From Streptomyces sp. SW4 (lineage in GTDB: Bacteria > Actinomycetota > Actinomycetes > Streptomycetales > Streptomycetaceae): a stretch of DNA of 64,000 bases. The stretch spans positions 124,001-188,000 of the forward strand of contig QKWM01000002.1 of NCBI GenBank assembly GCA_003248315.1, in the 5' to 3' direction. Shown here piece after piece: positions 36,787 through 46,328 of this stretch. Every line of letters starts with the position of its first letter. The first letter of the stretch is position 1. Under the pieces are notes generated by a model. That model saw nothing but the letters and a program-made list of their open reading frames with translations. It did no database searches and was not told where the DNA came from. A program made the position numbers and the translations under genes.

Positions 36787-37578
36787 ATGGAGAACACGGC
36801 GAGGAATACGGCGCGGGATTCCGCGGCCAATTCCGTCCGGAAAGCGGTGGTGGTGACCGGTGGTGGCACCGGAATCGGCGCCGCGACGGCCCGCGCATTC
36901 GCCGACGACGGCGCCCACGTGCTCATCGTCGGGCGCAGCGAGGCGACGCTGAAGGAAACCGCCGAGGGATACGACCGCATTCGGATTCTGTCGGCCGACA
37001 TTCACGATCACGACGCGCCGGACGCCATCGTGGAGAAGGCGCTCGCGGAATTCGGCCGGATCGACGTCCTGGTCAACAACGCGGCCGTCACCGGGTTCGC
37101 CGCGCTGGACGGCCTGGACCGGGAGTCGGTGCGCAGGCAGCTCGGCACGAACCTCGTCGCCCCGGTCTTCCTCACCCAGCGCGCGCTGGACGCGCTGGAG
37201 GCCACGAAGGGCGTGGTCGTCAACGTCTCCTCGGCCGGTTCGCTGGGCCGCCGGGCGTGGCCGGAGAACTCGGTCTACGGCATGGCCAAGGTGGCGCTGG
37301 ACTTCCTGACCCGCACCTGGGCCGTGGAGCTGGCCCCGCGCGGCATCCGCTCGGTCGGCATCGCGCCGGGTGTCGTCGACACCGGGGTCGGGGTGCGCGC
37401 GGGCATGCCGCCGGAGGCGTACGAGGCGTTCCTCGCCGAGATGGCGAAGCGGATCCCGGCCGGCAGGGTCGGCCGGCCGGAGGACATCGCCTGGTGGATC
37501 GTGCAGCTGACGCGGCCCGAGGCCGCGTACGCCAACGGCACGGTCCTGGCGGTGGACGGTGCGCTCTCCGTGACGTGA
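36787..37578 (+). CDS. Short-chain dehydrogenase/reductase
   Basis: An intact 263-residue classical SDR. The cofactor loop reads [20 protein letters not shown], the NAG-like motif is [11 protein letters not shown], the catalytic Ser lies in [12 protein letters not shown], and Tyr/Lys in [11 protein letters not shown]. The end AVDGALSVT is typical of the family. The start ATG follows GAGGAGGAGG and is probably translated with the beta-lactamase-like gene. In type II PKS clusters such reductases set keto groups on the aromatic core or on sugars. The gene ends just before the left arm of the interrupted terminator. The substrate is unknown. Confidence 0.88.
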   Translation: MENTARNTARDSAANSVRKAVVVTGGGTGIGAATARAFADDGAHVLIVGRSEATLKETAEGYDRIRILSADIHDHDAPDAIVEKALAEFGRIDVLVNNAAVTGFAALDGLDRESVRRQLGTNLVAPVFLTQRALDALEATKGVVVNVSSAGSLGRRAWPENSVYGMAKVALDFLTRTWAVELAPRGIRSVGIAPGVVDTGVGVRAGMPPEAYEAFLAEMAKRIPAGRVGRPEDIAWWIVQLTRPEAAYANGTVLAVDGALSVT

Positions 37579-37625
37579 GGGCCGGACGGCGCACGCGAAA
37601 GGCCCCCGGGCGAGGCTTCCGTTCT

Positions 37626-38915
37626 AGTGGTCGTTGCAACACCCCAGCTCACCAAGGGGTGCAATGGACGCCGATGGACGGAAGAGAGTGTCGCGGGGCC
37701 GTAAGCCCGACGTTCAGAAGCGGGAGGCATACTTCCGGCTCATGGACCAGGGCGTGAGCAGTCGTGAGGCTTGCCGGATCGTCGGTATCAACCGGCGGAC
37801 CGGCAAGCGGTGGCGTAACGGGAGGGCTGCGAGCGGCGGCACCCTGGCAGCTCCTCCCGTGCGCCGCCCCCTCCCAGCCAACAAGCCCTCGCGCTACCTC
37901 CGTGAGGCCGACCGCATTCACATAGCCGACCGGCTGCGCGAGAAGGCCTCGATCCGGGCCATCGCGGCCGAGCTGGGCCGCAGCCCTTCCACGATCAGCC
38001 GGGAGATACGCCGCAACGGCGCCCTCTACAAGGCCAGCGGCGTCTGGACCTACCGCCCCTGGGCGGCTCAGCGTCGCGCTGACGACCGCCGACCCCGCCC
38101 CAAGCCTGGCAAGATCGGCCAGTGTCCCGAACTGCGTGACTTCATCCAGGACCACCTCCAACGCCGCTGGAGCCCCGAGCAGATCTGCCACGCTCTGAGG
38201 GCACGCTTCCCCGGCCGGCCGGAGATGCAGGTGACTCACGAGACGATCTACCAGGCCCTCTACGTCCAAGGCCGCGGCGAACTCCGCCGCGAACTGGCCC
38301 GGTCCCTGCGAACCGGCAGAACCATGCGCCGACCCCACCGGCAGTCCTACAAGCGCCAGCCCCGCATGTCGAGGGACATGGTGATGATCAGCGACCGGCC
38401 GGCCGAAGCGGCAGACCGCGCGATCCCGGGCCACTGGGAAGGCGATCTCATCATCGGCAAGGCCCACAAGTCCGCCATCGGGACCCTCGTCGAACGCTCC
38501 AGCCGCTTCGTCGCCCTGGTCCACCTTCCCGAAGGTCGACGGCCATCCGAGATGCGCGACGCCCTTATCGAGACGGTCGGAACCCTTCCCGCCCAGCTCA
38601 GGCGATCCCTCACCTGGGATCAAGGCTCCGAGATGGCCTTGCACAAACAGTTCAGCATCGCCACCGACATGCCCGTCTACTTCTGCGACCCCGGCAGCCC
38701 CTGGCAGCGCGGCTCGAACGAGAACACCAACGGCCTGCTGCGGCAGTACTTTCCCAAAGGCACCGACCTGGCCCGCTACACCCGCCAGGAGCTGGACAAG
38801 GTCGCCGCAGAGCTGAACAGCCGCCCACGCAAAACGCTCGGCTGGGAAACCCCAGCCGAGCGTCTCGCTAAGCTCCTCACACCAACCAGTTGATCACTGT
38901 GTTGCGACGACCACT
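37626..38915 (+). mobile_element. IS30-family insertion sequence
   Basis: Terminal inverted repeats at 37626-37642 and 38899-38915 match in 16 of 17 bases (AGTGGTCGTTGCAACAC against AGTGGTCGTCGCAACAC). They enclose a single transposase gene, about 1.29 kb in all. No certain target duplication is visible; the flanks read TTCT and GGAA. The element lies inside a terminator loop, a site type that IS30-like elements favour because it does little harm. Confidence 0.88.
37664..38893 (+). CDS. IS30-family transposase
   Basis: An intact 409-residue transposase. The N-terminus (SRGRKPDVQKREAYFRLMDQ) leads into helix-turn-helix regions (REACRIVGINRRTGKRW; IRAIAAELGRSPSTISREIR). The DDE catalytic core shows GHWEGDLIIGKAHKSAIGTL, then LTWDQGSEMALHKQF, then PWQRGSNENTNGLLRQYFPK. 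The frame also extends upstream to a TTG inside the left repeat, but the ATG at 37664 has an AAGGGGTG site and is preferred. It is complete, so the element may still be mobile. Confidence 0.92.
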   Translation: MDADGRKRVSRGRKPDVQKREAYFRLMDQGVSSREACRIVGINRRTGKRWRNGRAASGGTLAAPPVRRPLPANKPSRYLREADRIHIADRLREKASIRAIAAELGRSPSTISREIRRNGALYKASGVWTYRPWAAQRRADDRRPRPKPGKIGQCPELRDFIQDHLQRRWSPEQICHALRARFPGRPEMQVTHETIYQALYVQGRGELRRELARSLRTGRTMRRPHRQSYKRQPRMSRDMVMISDRPAEAADRAIPGHWEGDLIIGKAHKSAIGTLVERSSRFVALVHLPEGRRPSEMRDALIETVGTLPAQLRRSLTWDQGSEMALHKQFSIATDMPVYFCDPGSPWQRGSNENTNGLLRQYFPKGTDLARYTRQELDKVAAELNSRPRKTLGWETPAERLAKLLTPTS

Positions 38916-38985
38916 GGAATTCGCCAGGACGCCCGGGGGCCTTTCGCGGTGCCCGTGCCCCGGCGCCGCGGGGCCGGGGCGGGGG

Positions 38986-39870
38986 TCAGCGGGCGACGGT
39001 CGCGGTGACGTAGCGGACGGGGACGTCGATGTGGATGACCCCGTCGTCGCCGCGCAGCGCGTCCAGGCCCTCGGTCAGGCGGGTGCGCAGCGCCGCGGCC
39101 TCCTCCTCGGGCAGGTGCTGCCACAGCAGGCGCATGCCCTGGGTGTGCGACCAGGTGACCCAGTCGGCGCCGGACCCGGTGGTCATGTCCACGCTTTCGT
39201 CGGTGATCTCGACGTCCCGGAACCCGGCCGTGTGCAGGGCCGCGGTGAGGTCGGCGGGGTCCTCCAGCCAGGAGTGCAGCTGCTCGCGCAGCCGCTCCGG
39301 GTGCCAGGCGGCCGGCAGGTGCTCCAGCAGCGACAGCGGGATCCAGCGGGTGAACAGCGGCGGCAGGAACGGGAAGGTGTCGCGGGTGAACACCGGGCTG
39401 GTGAAGGCGATGCGGCCGCCGTCGCGCAGCAGCCGGGCGTAGCGGGCGAGCGCCCCGCGGGCGTCCGGCAGGAAGATGACGCTGTAGCTGCCCACGACGA
39501 GGTCGAAGGAGCGCTCGGGCAGGTCGGGGTGCTCGCCGTCCATGACGCGCAGCTCGACGTTGCCGATGCCCTGGCGTTCGACCTCGCGTCCGGCCTGCTC
39601 GATCATCGCCTCGGCGATGTCGATGCCGAGCGCCGAGCCCTCGGGGCCGAGCAGGCGGGCGGCCGGCAGCAGCGTGGCGCCCAGGCCGCAGCCGACGTCG
39701 AGCAGGCGCTGTCCGGGGCGCGGCGCGGCCCGCTCCACGAGGCGCCGGCCCATCGGGGTGAAGAACTCCACCCCCAGCCGGTCGTAGGTCGCCGCGGCCC
39801 CGTTGAAGGCGGCGGTGACTTTCGTCTTGTAGATGTCGGTGACGGTGTCGGTGGCGGTGGCGGTGTCCAC
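38986..39870 (-). CDS. SAM-dependent methyltransferase
   Basis: A class I methyltransferase of 294 residues. The SAM-binding loop reads [20 protein letters not shown], followed by [12 protein letters not shown] and [20 protein letters not shown]. The start chosen is GTG at 39868-39870 ([17 protein letters not shown]) because a GGAG site lies about eight bases before it; a longer ATG frame reaches 40005 without a good site. It is convergent with the SDR gene and would share the interrupted terminator. It probably O- or C-methylates the polyketide or its sugar. Confidence 0.85.
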   Translation of the reverse strand: MDTATATDTVTDIYKTKVTAAFNGAAATYDRLGVEFFTPMGRRLVERAAPRPGQRLLDVGCGLGATLLPAARLLGPEGSALGIDIAEAMIEQAGREVERQGIGNVELRVMDGEHPDLPERSFDLVVGSYSVIFLPDARGALARYARLLRDGGRIAFTSPVFTRDTFPFLPPLFTRWIPLSLLEHLPAAWHPERLREQLHSWLEDPADLTAALHTAGFRDVEITDESVDMTTGSGADWVTWSHTQGMRLLWQHLPEEEAAALRTRLTEGLDALRGDDGVIHIDVPVRYVTATVAR

Positions 39871-40076
39871 GGTCGGCTCCGGGTCCTCTTCGGGGGCGGG
39901 GCGGGAAAACGCGAGGTGCACCCGCCATGCTCCGGTGGTCCTTTCGGAAACCGCTAAAAGCCGCGTAGAGGCGGCCTCGACCGCCGATATCGGCCGCTTG
40001 CCCACGGTATTTCGTCACCGCAGACTGACGGCCAGTGTCCCGGCGTCCTGGACCGAGATCCGTGGAGGGGAATTCG

Positions 40077-40511
40077 ATGAGCAGTCAGATAGACGCGGTA
40101 CGCCGCATGGTGCAGGCGTACAACACCGGAAACACCGAGGATGTGGCCGAGTACATCCATCCGGAATACCTCAACCCGGCGACGCTGGAGCACATGGACC
40201 TGCGTGGTCCGGAATCCTTCGCGATGGCCGTGAAGTGGCTGCGGATGACCTTCTCGGAGGAGGCCCACCTGGAGGAGGTGAAGATCGAGGAGCGCGGCGA
40301 CTGGGTGCGCGCGTACCTCGTTCTGTACGGCCGTCACGTCGGCAATCTGGTCGGAATGGCGCCGACCGGCCGCCGTTTCTCCGGTGAGCAGATCCACCTG
40401 ATCCGGTTCGTCGACGGCAAGATCCGCGACCACCGCGACTGGCCCGAGTACCAGAGCACCTACCGCCAGCTCGGCTCGCCGTGGCCGGAGCCGAACGGCT
40501 GGAGGGACTGA
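40077..40511 (+). CDS. SnoaL-like polyketide cyclase/hydroxylase (first copy)
   Basis: An intact 144-residue protein of the SnoaL/NTF2-like fold: [40 protein letters not shown] and a C-terminal [20 protein letters not shown]. Members close the fourth ring of anthracyclines by aldol chemistry (SnoaL, AknH) or hydroxylate (SnoaL2). The ATG after GGAGGGGA was chosen over an upstream in-frame ATG at 40035. It leads a plus-strand operon with two NmrA-like genes, the first starting two bases after its stop. Cyclase and hydroxylase roles cannot be told apart here. Confidence 0.85.
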   Translation: MSSQIDAVRRMVQAYNTGNTEDVAEYIHPEYLNPATLEHMDLRGPESFAMAVKWLRMTFSEEAHLEEVKIEERGDWVRAYLVLYGRHVGNLVGMAPTGRRFSGEQIHLIRFVDGKIRDHRDWPEYQSTYRQLGSPWPEPNGWRD

Positions 40512-40513
40512 CG

Positions 40514-41352
40514 ATGATTCTCGTCACCGGAGCGACGGGCAAGGTCGGCCGGGAGGCCGTGGAGCAGCTGGTCGCCCTCGGCCGCGAGGTGCGGGCGCTC
40601 AGCCGCAAGCCCGAGGAGGCCGGCCTGCCCGAGGGCGTGGAGGTCGTCGCGGGCAGCCCCGCCGACCCCGCCTCGCTGGCCGCCGCGTTCGACGGCGTCG
40701 ACCGGGCGCTGGTCGTGCTGTCCGGCGACGTGGCCGGGGAGGCCCGCAACGTGGCGAAGGCCGCCGCGGACGCGGGCGTGGAGCACATCGTGTTCCTGTC
40801 GTCGGCGAGCGTGCTGCACCCGCTGCCGCACGGCATCAAGGAGGAGCACCGGGCCGCGGAGGAGGCGATCACCGCGTCGGGCGTCGCCACCACGTTCCTG
40901 CGCCCGGGCCCGTTCCACGCCAACACCTCGTGGTGGATCAAGACGGTCCGGGAGAACTCCTCGGTGCGCGACTGGATCGGCAACAACCCGGGCGCCCCGA
41001 TCGACGAGTACGACATCGCCTCCGCGGCGGTGGCCGCGCTCACCGGGGACGGCCACCGCGGCAAGGCGTACGTGCTCACCGGACCGGAGGTGCTGACCTC
41101 CGAGGAGCAGGCCCGCATCCTCGGCGAGGTGCTGGGCCGGGAGCTGGAGTTCTCCGTGGCCCCCAGGAGGAGGTCGTGGAGGTCTTCGCCGGCATCACCG
41201 GCGACCGCCCGGCCGCGGTCACCAACGTGGCCGCCCTGCACAGCCCCGAGGTGCCGTGGGCCCGGCCCACGACCGCCGTCCGGGACCTCACGGGCCGCGA
41301 GCCGCGCCCGTACCGTCAGTGGGCCGTCGCCAACAAGGCCCTGTTCGGCTGA
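40514..41352 (+). CDS. NmrA-like NAD(P)-binding reductase (first of three)
   Basis: About 280 residues after repair. The nucleotide loop is [20 protein letters not shown], followed by [20 protein letters not shown] and the NmrA-type C-terminus ([20 protein letters not shown], then [20 protein letters not shown]). One frameshift in a four-C run near 41161 restores [16 protein letters not shown]. It closely resembles the minus-strand gene at 43848-44711, which points to duplication in the cluster. Proteins of this family in angucycline-type clusters reduce quinones or ketones. The substrate is unknown. Confidence 0.85.
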
Positions 41353-41371
41353 GACACGGGAGACGCAGAAG

Positions 41372-42265
41372 ATGACGAACGAGACGACGACGGGCGGCGG
41401 TCCCGACGGGACGGTCCTGGTGATCGGCGCGACCGGTCAGCAGGGCGGCGCCACCGCCCGCGAGCTGGTGCGGCGGGGCCGGTCCACGGCGGCCCTGGTG
41501 CGCGACCCCGAGTCCGAGAAGGCGCGTGCGCTGGCGGAGCTGGGCGTGCGCCTGGTCCGCGGCGACATGGACGACGAGGCGTCGCTGCGGGCCGCGATGG
41601 AGGGCGTGCACGGGGTGTTCTCCGTGCAGAACTTCATGACGCCCAAGGGCCTGGGCGGCGAGGTGCGCCAGGGCCGGGCGGTGGCCCGGGCGGCGAAGGC
41701 CACCGGCGTGGCCCACGTGGTCTACAGCTCGGTGGGCGGCGCCGAACGGCACAGCGGTGTGCCGCACTTCGACTCCAAGCGGCACATCGAGCGGTACCTG
41801 GAGGAGCTGGGCGTGCCGACCACGGTGCTGCGCCCGACGTTCTTCATGGACAACTTCGCCGCCCACGGCCCGCAGAACGTCGACGGGACGCTGGTGGTGC
41901 AGCTGGGCCTGAAGCCGGACACCCGCGTGCAGTTCATCGCCGTGGACGACATCGGCTTCTTCGCGGCGCAGGCCTTCGACCGGCCGGACGAGTACATCGG
42001 CCGGGCCCTGGAGCTGGCCGGCGACGAGCTGACCGCGACCGAGGTGGCGGCGGCGTTCGCGGAGCGCACGGGGCTGCCGGCGCGGTTCGAGGAGCTGCCG
42101 CTGGACATGGTCGCCGCGAACCCGTACATCCCCAACGCCCCCGAGATCGCCCTGATGTTCGAGTGGTTCCAGGACCACGGCTACCGGGCCGACATCGAGG
42201 CGCTGCGCGCGGAGCACCCGGGGCTCCAGTCGTTCGCGACGTTCCTGAAGGGCATCGAGGTCTGA
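41372..42265 (+). CDS. NmrA-like NAD(P)-binding protein (second)
   Basis: An intact 297-residue protein with [20 protein letters not shown] as nucleotide loop, [40 protein letters not shown] and [15 protein letters not shown]. These features place it with the HSCARG/NmrA group rather than with the other two paralogs. It ends a three-gene plus-strand operon, and a strong hairpin follows 17 bases after the stop. It may be a redox-sensing or reductase protein; no catalytic YxxxK motif is evident. Confidence 0.84.
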   Translation: MTNETTTGGGPDGTVLVIGATGQQGGATARELVRRGRSTAALVRDPESEKARALAELGVRLVRGDMDDEASLRAAMEGVHGVFSVQNFMTPKGLGGEVRQGRAVARAAKATGVAHVVYSSVGGAERHSGVPHFDSKRHIERYLEELGVPTTVLRPTFFMDNFAAHGPQNVDGTLVVQLGLKPDTRVQFIAVDDIGFFAAQAFDRPDEYIGRALELAGDELTATEVAAAFAERTGLPARFEELPLDMVAANPYIPNAPEIALMFEWFQDHGYRADIEALRAEHPGLQSFATFLKGIEV

Positions 42266-42281
42266 CGCCCGGCACGAAGCG

Positions 42282-42321
42282 GAGGAGGGCCGGAACCGCG
42301 GTGGCGGTTCCGGCCCTCCTC
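42282..42321. terminator. Bidirectional terminator hairpin
   Basis: Perfect 18-base arms (42282-42299 and 42304-42321, core GGAGGGCCGGAACCGC) with a four-base loop. It lies between the convergent NmrA-like and SnoaL-like genes, close to both stops, and can serve both operons. Confidence 0.9.
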
Positions 42322-42340
42322 GCATCTGGCCCCGGGGCGG

Positions 42341-42789
42341 TCAGCCCCGAGCACGCTCTGGTCGACGAAGCCCAGTTCCTTGAGCATCGGCAGGTAGTTG
42401 AAGACGTCGTAGTGCTCGATGATCCGGCCGGCGTCGTCGAAGCGCAGCTCCTCCAGCATGAACCAGCGGACCTTCTTGCCGGTCGGGGCCTTGCCGAAGA
42501 AGTCGCCCAGGTGCGTGGCCGTCACGGAGATGCGCAGGATGACCCGGTCGCCCTCGGAGACGGCGCTCTTGACGTCCAGGTGGAGGTCGGGGAAGGCGGC
42601 GAGGCCGCCGCGCATGGCGGCGATCATCTGCTCCGTGTCGACCTCGCGGTCCTCGGAGAAGTGCCGGATGTCCGGGGACCAGTGCGCGATGACGCCGTCC
42701 ACGTCCCAGCGGTTCCAGGCGGCGGCGCAGTCGAGCGCGATCTGCTTGTTGCGCTCCTGCACGGTGGTGTCGGTGAGCGTTGCGGTCAT
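42341..42789 (-). CDS. SnoaL-like polyketide cyclase/hydroxylase (second copy)
   Basis: About 149 residues starting MTATLTDTTVQERNKQIALD, with AAWNRWDVDGVIAHWSPDIR, LDVKSAVSEGDRVILRISVT, FMLEELRFDDAGRIIEHYDV and an end near GFVDQSVLG. As sequenced the frame runs on through the terminator hairpin. One extra G in the GGGG run near 42345 brings a TGA into frame before the hairpin, and that end is used. It is the last gene of the ACP-led minus-strand operon. SnoaL-fold members are cyclases or hydroxylases; this copy is quite different from the first, so the two probably act at different steps. Confidence 0.82.
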
Positions 42790-42805
42790 GACGTGGGTCT
42801 CTTCC

Positions 42806-43851
42806 TTACCGGTGCGAGGGGATCAGGACGTGCTTGCCGACGGTGGTGCCGTCCAGCAGGGCGCGGACGGCGACCGGGGCCTCGTCGAGGCGGTGCCGGC
42901 CCGCGATCTCCGGGCGCAGCACGCCCTCGTCGACCAGCCGGTACAGGGCGGCCAGGTCGGCCTGGAAGTTCTCGCCGGGCTTGACGTAGTACATGGTCTG
43001 CCGGCGGCCGCGGGTGAGCCCCAGCTTGCGGGCGAACCAGCGGGCGACGGTGCGGCGCAGCGCCGGCACGTGCGGGCGGAACCACTGCCCGGGCCGGTAT
43101 CCGGCGACGGAGGAGTCGTAGGAGACCAGCGTGCCGCCGTCGGCGAGGAGGTCCCAGCCGACGTCCAGGCCGCGTCCGCCGATGTGGTCGAAGACGGCCT
43201 GCACGCCCTGCGGGGCCAGCTCCCGCACGGCGCCGGCGAAGTCGGGCAGGCGGTAGTCGACGGGTTCGGCGCCCAGCGCGCGGACCGCCTGGTGCTTGGC
43301 GGGCGAGGCGGTGCCGATGACCCGCAGCCCGTGGTGGACGGCGAGCTGGGTGAGCAGGGTGCCCACGCCGCCGCTCGCGCCGTGCACCAGGACGGTGTCG
43401 CCGGGCTCCAGGGAGGCCAGGCGGTGCAGCATCTGGTAGGCGGTGACGCCGTTGGTGATCAGGGAGACGGCGACGGCGGCGTCGAGGTGCTCGGGGCCGC
43501 GGCCAGGTGCTTGGCGGGCAGTTCGACGTACTCCTGCCAGGCGCCCTGACGGGGCATGGCGGCGACGCGGTCGCCGGGGCGCAGGCCGGTGACGCCGGGG
43601 CCGGTCTCGACGATCCGCCCGACGAGGTCGTAGCCCGGGACGAACGGGAACTTGGGCGGGAAGGGGTGCAGGTGCTGGAGCATCTGCACCTCGGCATAGG
43701 AGACGCCGGCGGCCTCCACGCGGACCACGACCTTGCCGGGGCGGGCCGCCGGCCGGGCGTCCCGCACGGTGACGATGTGCTGCTCGGGCTCGCCGCTGCC
43801 GGTCATGGTGACCCGCGCGTTGGCGAGGGAGACCGCGGAGTCGACGGTCAT
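42806..43851 (-). CDS. Zinc-free MDR-family quinone/enoyl reductase
   Basis: About 348 residues. The GroES-like N-terminus shows KVVVRVEAAGVSYAEVQMLQ and FVPGYDLVGRIVETGPGVTG; the Rossmann part shows VLVHGASGGVGTLLTQLAVH. No structural-zinc Cys cluster is seen. One frameshift lies near 43500. The ATG overlaps the stop of the upstream NmrA-like gene. Family members reduce enones and quinones with NADPH. In this operon it could reduce a ring of the polyketide or protect against quinone stress. The closing YVKPGENFQADLAALYRLVD is typical of the quinone oxidoreductase group. Confidence 0.85.
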
Positions 43852-44711
43852 ACGGCAGCCACTGCCTCGGTGCTGCGGGCGAAGTCCGCGGCGTGGTCGG
43901 CGGCCCACTGGGCGAAGGTGCGCGCCGGGCGGCCGGTGACCTTCTCCACGGTGTCGACCGGGACGGGCGGGTTGTCGATCGCGTCGGCGAGGTAGCCCAG
44001 GACCATCTCGACGACCGGCGGCGGCATGAACCGGCCCATCTGCTCACGGGCCTGGTCGGGGGTGATCTCCTCGAAGGCGATCGGGCTGCCGACGGCCTCG
44101 GCGATCGCCTTCACCTGGTCGGCCTGCGTGATGGCCTCCGGCCCGGTCAGGACGTACGCCTGACCGGCGTGACCGTCCTCGACCAGCGCGGTCACGGCCA
44201 CGGCGGCGACGTCCGCCTCGTGGATCAGCACCCGGGGGGCGTTGCCGTAGGGGGCGCGGACGACGCCCTCGGCGCGGATCGAGTGCCCCCACTTCCACAG
44301 GATGTTGGTGGCGAACTCGTCCGGGCGCACGAAGGTGTGGTCGATGCCGGACTCCTCGACGGCCTGCTCCACGGTGCGGTGGTACTCGCCGCTGTGGTTG
44401 TCACCGGAGGTGTCGAGCACGGACGAGGAGGAGAGCACGACGATGCGGCGCACGCCGGCCTCCTTCGCCAGCGCGACGACCTCGCGGGCCGTGGCGGGCA
44501 CCGGGAAGAGGTACAGCTTCTCCACGCCCTCCAGGGCCGCCTTCAGCGTCTGCGGCTGCTCCAGGTCGCCCTCGAAGACCTCGACGCCCGCCGGGAGCCC
44601 GGCGGCCGCGGGGTTGCGGGTCAGCGCCCGCACCTGGGCGCCGGCGGCCACGAGTCCGTCGACCACATGGCGCCCGACCGCTCCGGTCGCTCCTGTCACG
44701 AGAACTGTCAT
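43848..44711 (-). CDS. NmrA-like NAD(P)-binding reductase (third)
   Basis: An intact 287-residue protein: MTVLVTGATGAVGRHVVDGL, then VRRIVVLSSSSVLDTSGDNH, HTFVRPDEFATNILWKWGHS and a C-terminus with VDTVEKVTGRPARTFAQWAA. It is a close paralog of the gene at 40514-41352, sharing the layout and the phrase YVLTGPE. Its stop overlaps the MDR reductase start. Such azoreductase-like enzymes in angucycline clusters carry out keto or quinone reductions. Function is inferred from family and context. Confidence 0.86.
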   Translation of the reverse strand: MTVLVTGATGAVGRHVVDGLVAAGAQVRALTRNPAAAGLPAGVEVFEGDLEQPQTLKAALEGVEKLYLFPVPATAREVVALAKEAGVRRIVVLSSSSVLDTSGDNHSGEYHRTVEQAVEESGIDHTFVRPDEFATNILWKWGHSIRAEGVVRAPYGNAPRVLIHEADVAAVAVTALVEDGHAGQAYVLTGPEAITQADQVKAIAEAVGSPIAFEEITPDQAREQMGRFMPPPVVEMVLGYLADAIDNPPVPVDTVEKVTGRPARTFAQWAADHAADFARSTEAVAAV

Positions 44712-44854
44712 GCCTGCTCCACCTGTGTCGGATTCCCGGCCTGCCGCCGGGAGGGGTCGGAAGTCGCTTGAGTGCTTGCCAGGCTGCGGGCGCCCGCTGG
44801 AGGGCCCGTGGAGAGCCGCTGGACGGCGCGGGCCCTCCGGCGGGCGCCGCCCGG

Positions 44855-45229
44855 TCAGTAGTGCGAGTACTCGGCGGAGTCGAGGTCGTGGGTCTCGTCG
44901 CCGCGCAGTGCCGGGGTGAACATGCACACCAGGCGCAGGTCCTCGTGCGGGGAGGCCACCAGCCAGTGGGCGTCGTGCCGGTCGAGGGCGTAGAGGGTGC
45001 CCGGCGTGATCGGGTGGGAGACGCCGGCGGTGTCGATCACCTCGCCGCTGCCCTCGATGCAGTAGCAGCTCTCCAGGTGGTTGCGGTACTCCAGGCGGGA
45101 CTTGGTGCCCGCCCGCACGATGGTGTCGGTGACGGTGTAGCCGATGCCGTCGGCCTCGGTGAGGAAACGGCGGCTGAGGCCGTTGCCCCACTCGACACAG
45201 GTGACGTCTTCCAGCTTGCGGACGATCAT
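44855..45229 (-). CDS. Ectoine-synthase-like cupin (EctC family, solitary)
   Basis: An intact 124-residue cupin starting MIVRKLEDVTCVEWGNGLSR, the hallmark opening of EctC. Further matches are LEYRNHLESCYCIEGSGEVI, HPITPGTLYALDRHDAHWLV and a FTPALRGDETHDLD tail. EctC closes the ectoine ring by dehydrating N-acetyl-diaminobutyrate. EctA, EctB and EctD are not present nearby, and the gene sits between a TrpD-like gene and polyketide reductase genes. It therefore probably performs a cyclisation or dehydration in this pathway, on an unknown substrate. Confidence 0.85.
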   Translation of the reverse strand: MIVRKLEDVTCVEWGNGLSRRFLTEADGIGYTVTDTIVRAGTKSRLEYRNHLESCYCIEGSGEVIDTAGVSHPITPGTLYALDRHDAHWLVASPHEDLRLVCMFTPALRGDETHDLDSAEYSHY

Positions 45230-45298
45230 GCTTCGTCTCCTTCCATACGGTCCCTGCGGGGAGGCCGGCGGCGCGGGCAGGGAGGGCGGGACGCGGGT

Positions 45299-46326
45299 TC
45301 AGGCGGCGACCGCGGCGCGGCTGCGCAGGCGGTCCACCAGGGCCAGGGCGGAACCGTCGCCGATGGCGGTACGGGCGGCGCGGACGGCCTCGTGCCAGTC
45401 GCCGGTGACCCGGGCGGCGACGGCCAGGGCGGCGGCGTTGAGGCACACGGTGTCCTCGGCGGCGGGGTGTCCGTCGCCCGCCAGCAGCGCCCGGAACCCG
45501 GCGACGGGGTCGGTGCCCGGGGCGAGGTCGGCGAGGGTGCCGCGGCGCAGCCCGAAGACGGCCGGGGCGAGGACGAAGTCGTCCTCGGCGCCGTCCTCGT
45601 AGGTGCGGACGAGGTTGGGGGTGAAGCCGAGCAGTTCGTCGGCGCCGAGATCGTTGGTGCACAGCCACACCGCGCGGCCGGTGCGGCGCGAGACGTGCTC
45701 GGCGGCCTGGCGCACGCCGGTGAGCAGCCGGGCGTCGGAGACGCCGGTGAGCTGCGCGTCGGCCGGCACGTCGGCGAGGAACGGCCCGAAGGTGTTGACG
45801 AACCGGCCCAGCGGCCGGAAGTCCAGCGGCAGCACGCTGCGGGCGAGCAGCGCGATCTCGGCGGGGTAGACGTGGGTGCCGGTGAACGCCAGGCCGAAAC
45901 GCTCCAGCGTCTCGTGGGCCTCCTCGTGGGAGGAGGCCGGCGTGATGCCGAGGCGGTGCAGCAGGTCGACGGAGCCCAGCCGGGAGGTGTAGGCGCGCGA
46001 GCCGCTCTTGACCACCGGGGTGCCCGCCGCGGCGGCGACGAACGCGGCGGCGGTGGAGAGGTTGAGGGTGGCCGGGCCGCCGCCGGTGCCGACGATGTTC
46101 ACGGCGCCGGTGAACGGCGCGCCCGCCGGGGGCGCCGCTCGGCGAGCGTGTCCAGCAGGGCGGCGAGGGTGACGCGGTCGGGCGTGCGGGTGGACAGCGA
46201 GGCGAGCAGGGCCGCGCTCTCGCCCTTGCGCAGCCGGCCGTCGTGGAGGGCGTCCCACAGGGAACGGAACTCCTCGCGCTCCACGGGCCGCTCGCGGGCG
46301 ATCAGCGCGGTGACGGCGCCGTGCAT
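45299..46326 (-). CDS. Divergent TrpD-like phosphoribosyltransferase-fold protein
   Basis: About 342 residues after one frameshift near 46135, the normal length for anthranilate phosphoribosyltransferase. The N-terminal helical part reads VTALIARERPVEREEFRSLW; the PRPP loop reads VNIVGTGGGPATLNLSTAAA where TrpD has GTGGDG and N(I/F)STA; the next motif reads VVKSGSRAYTSRLGSVDLLH in place of KHGNR. The Asp-Glu pair in GADELLGFTPN is kept. Loss of the Asp in the glycine loop and of His/Asn from KHGNR argues against tryptophan biosynthesis. It starts two bases after the ACP stop, so its substrate could be ACP-bound. Confidence 0.82.
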
Positions 46327-46328
46327 CG

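Larger units (their letters stand above)
37594..38948. terminator. Rho-independent-type terminator split by an insertion sequence
   Basis: The left arm (37594-37612) and right arm (38930-38948) are perfect 19-base complements, with cores AAAGGCCCCCGGG and CCCGGGGGCCTTT. The IS30-family element sits between them, in what was the loop. Bordering bases TTCC and GGAA would also pair around a short tip. Before insertion this hairpin would have separated the SDR gene from the convergent methyltransferase gene. Confidence 0.85.

Noticed and set aside
44855..45229. An ectoine osmolyte operon
   Set aside because: No ectA, ectB or ectD homologue is adjacent, and the gene sits among polyketide tailoring genes.
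45299..46326. Housekeeping anthranilate phosphoribosyltransferase
   Set aside because: Key PRPP-loop and KHGNR residues are changed and no other trp gene is present.
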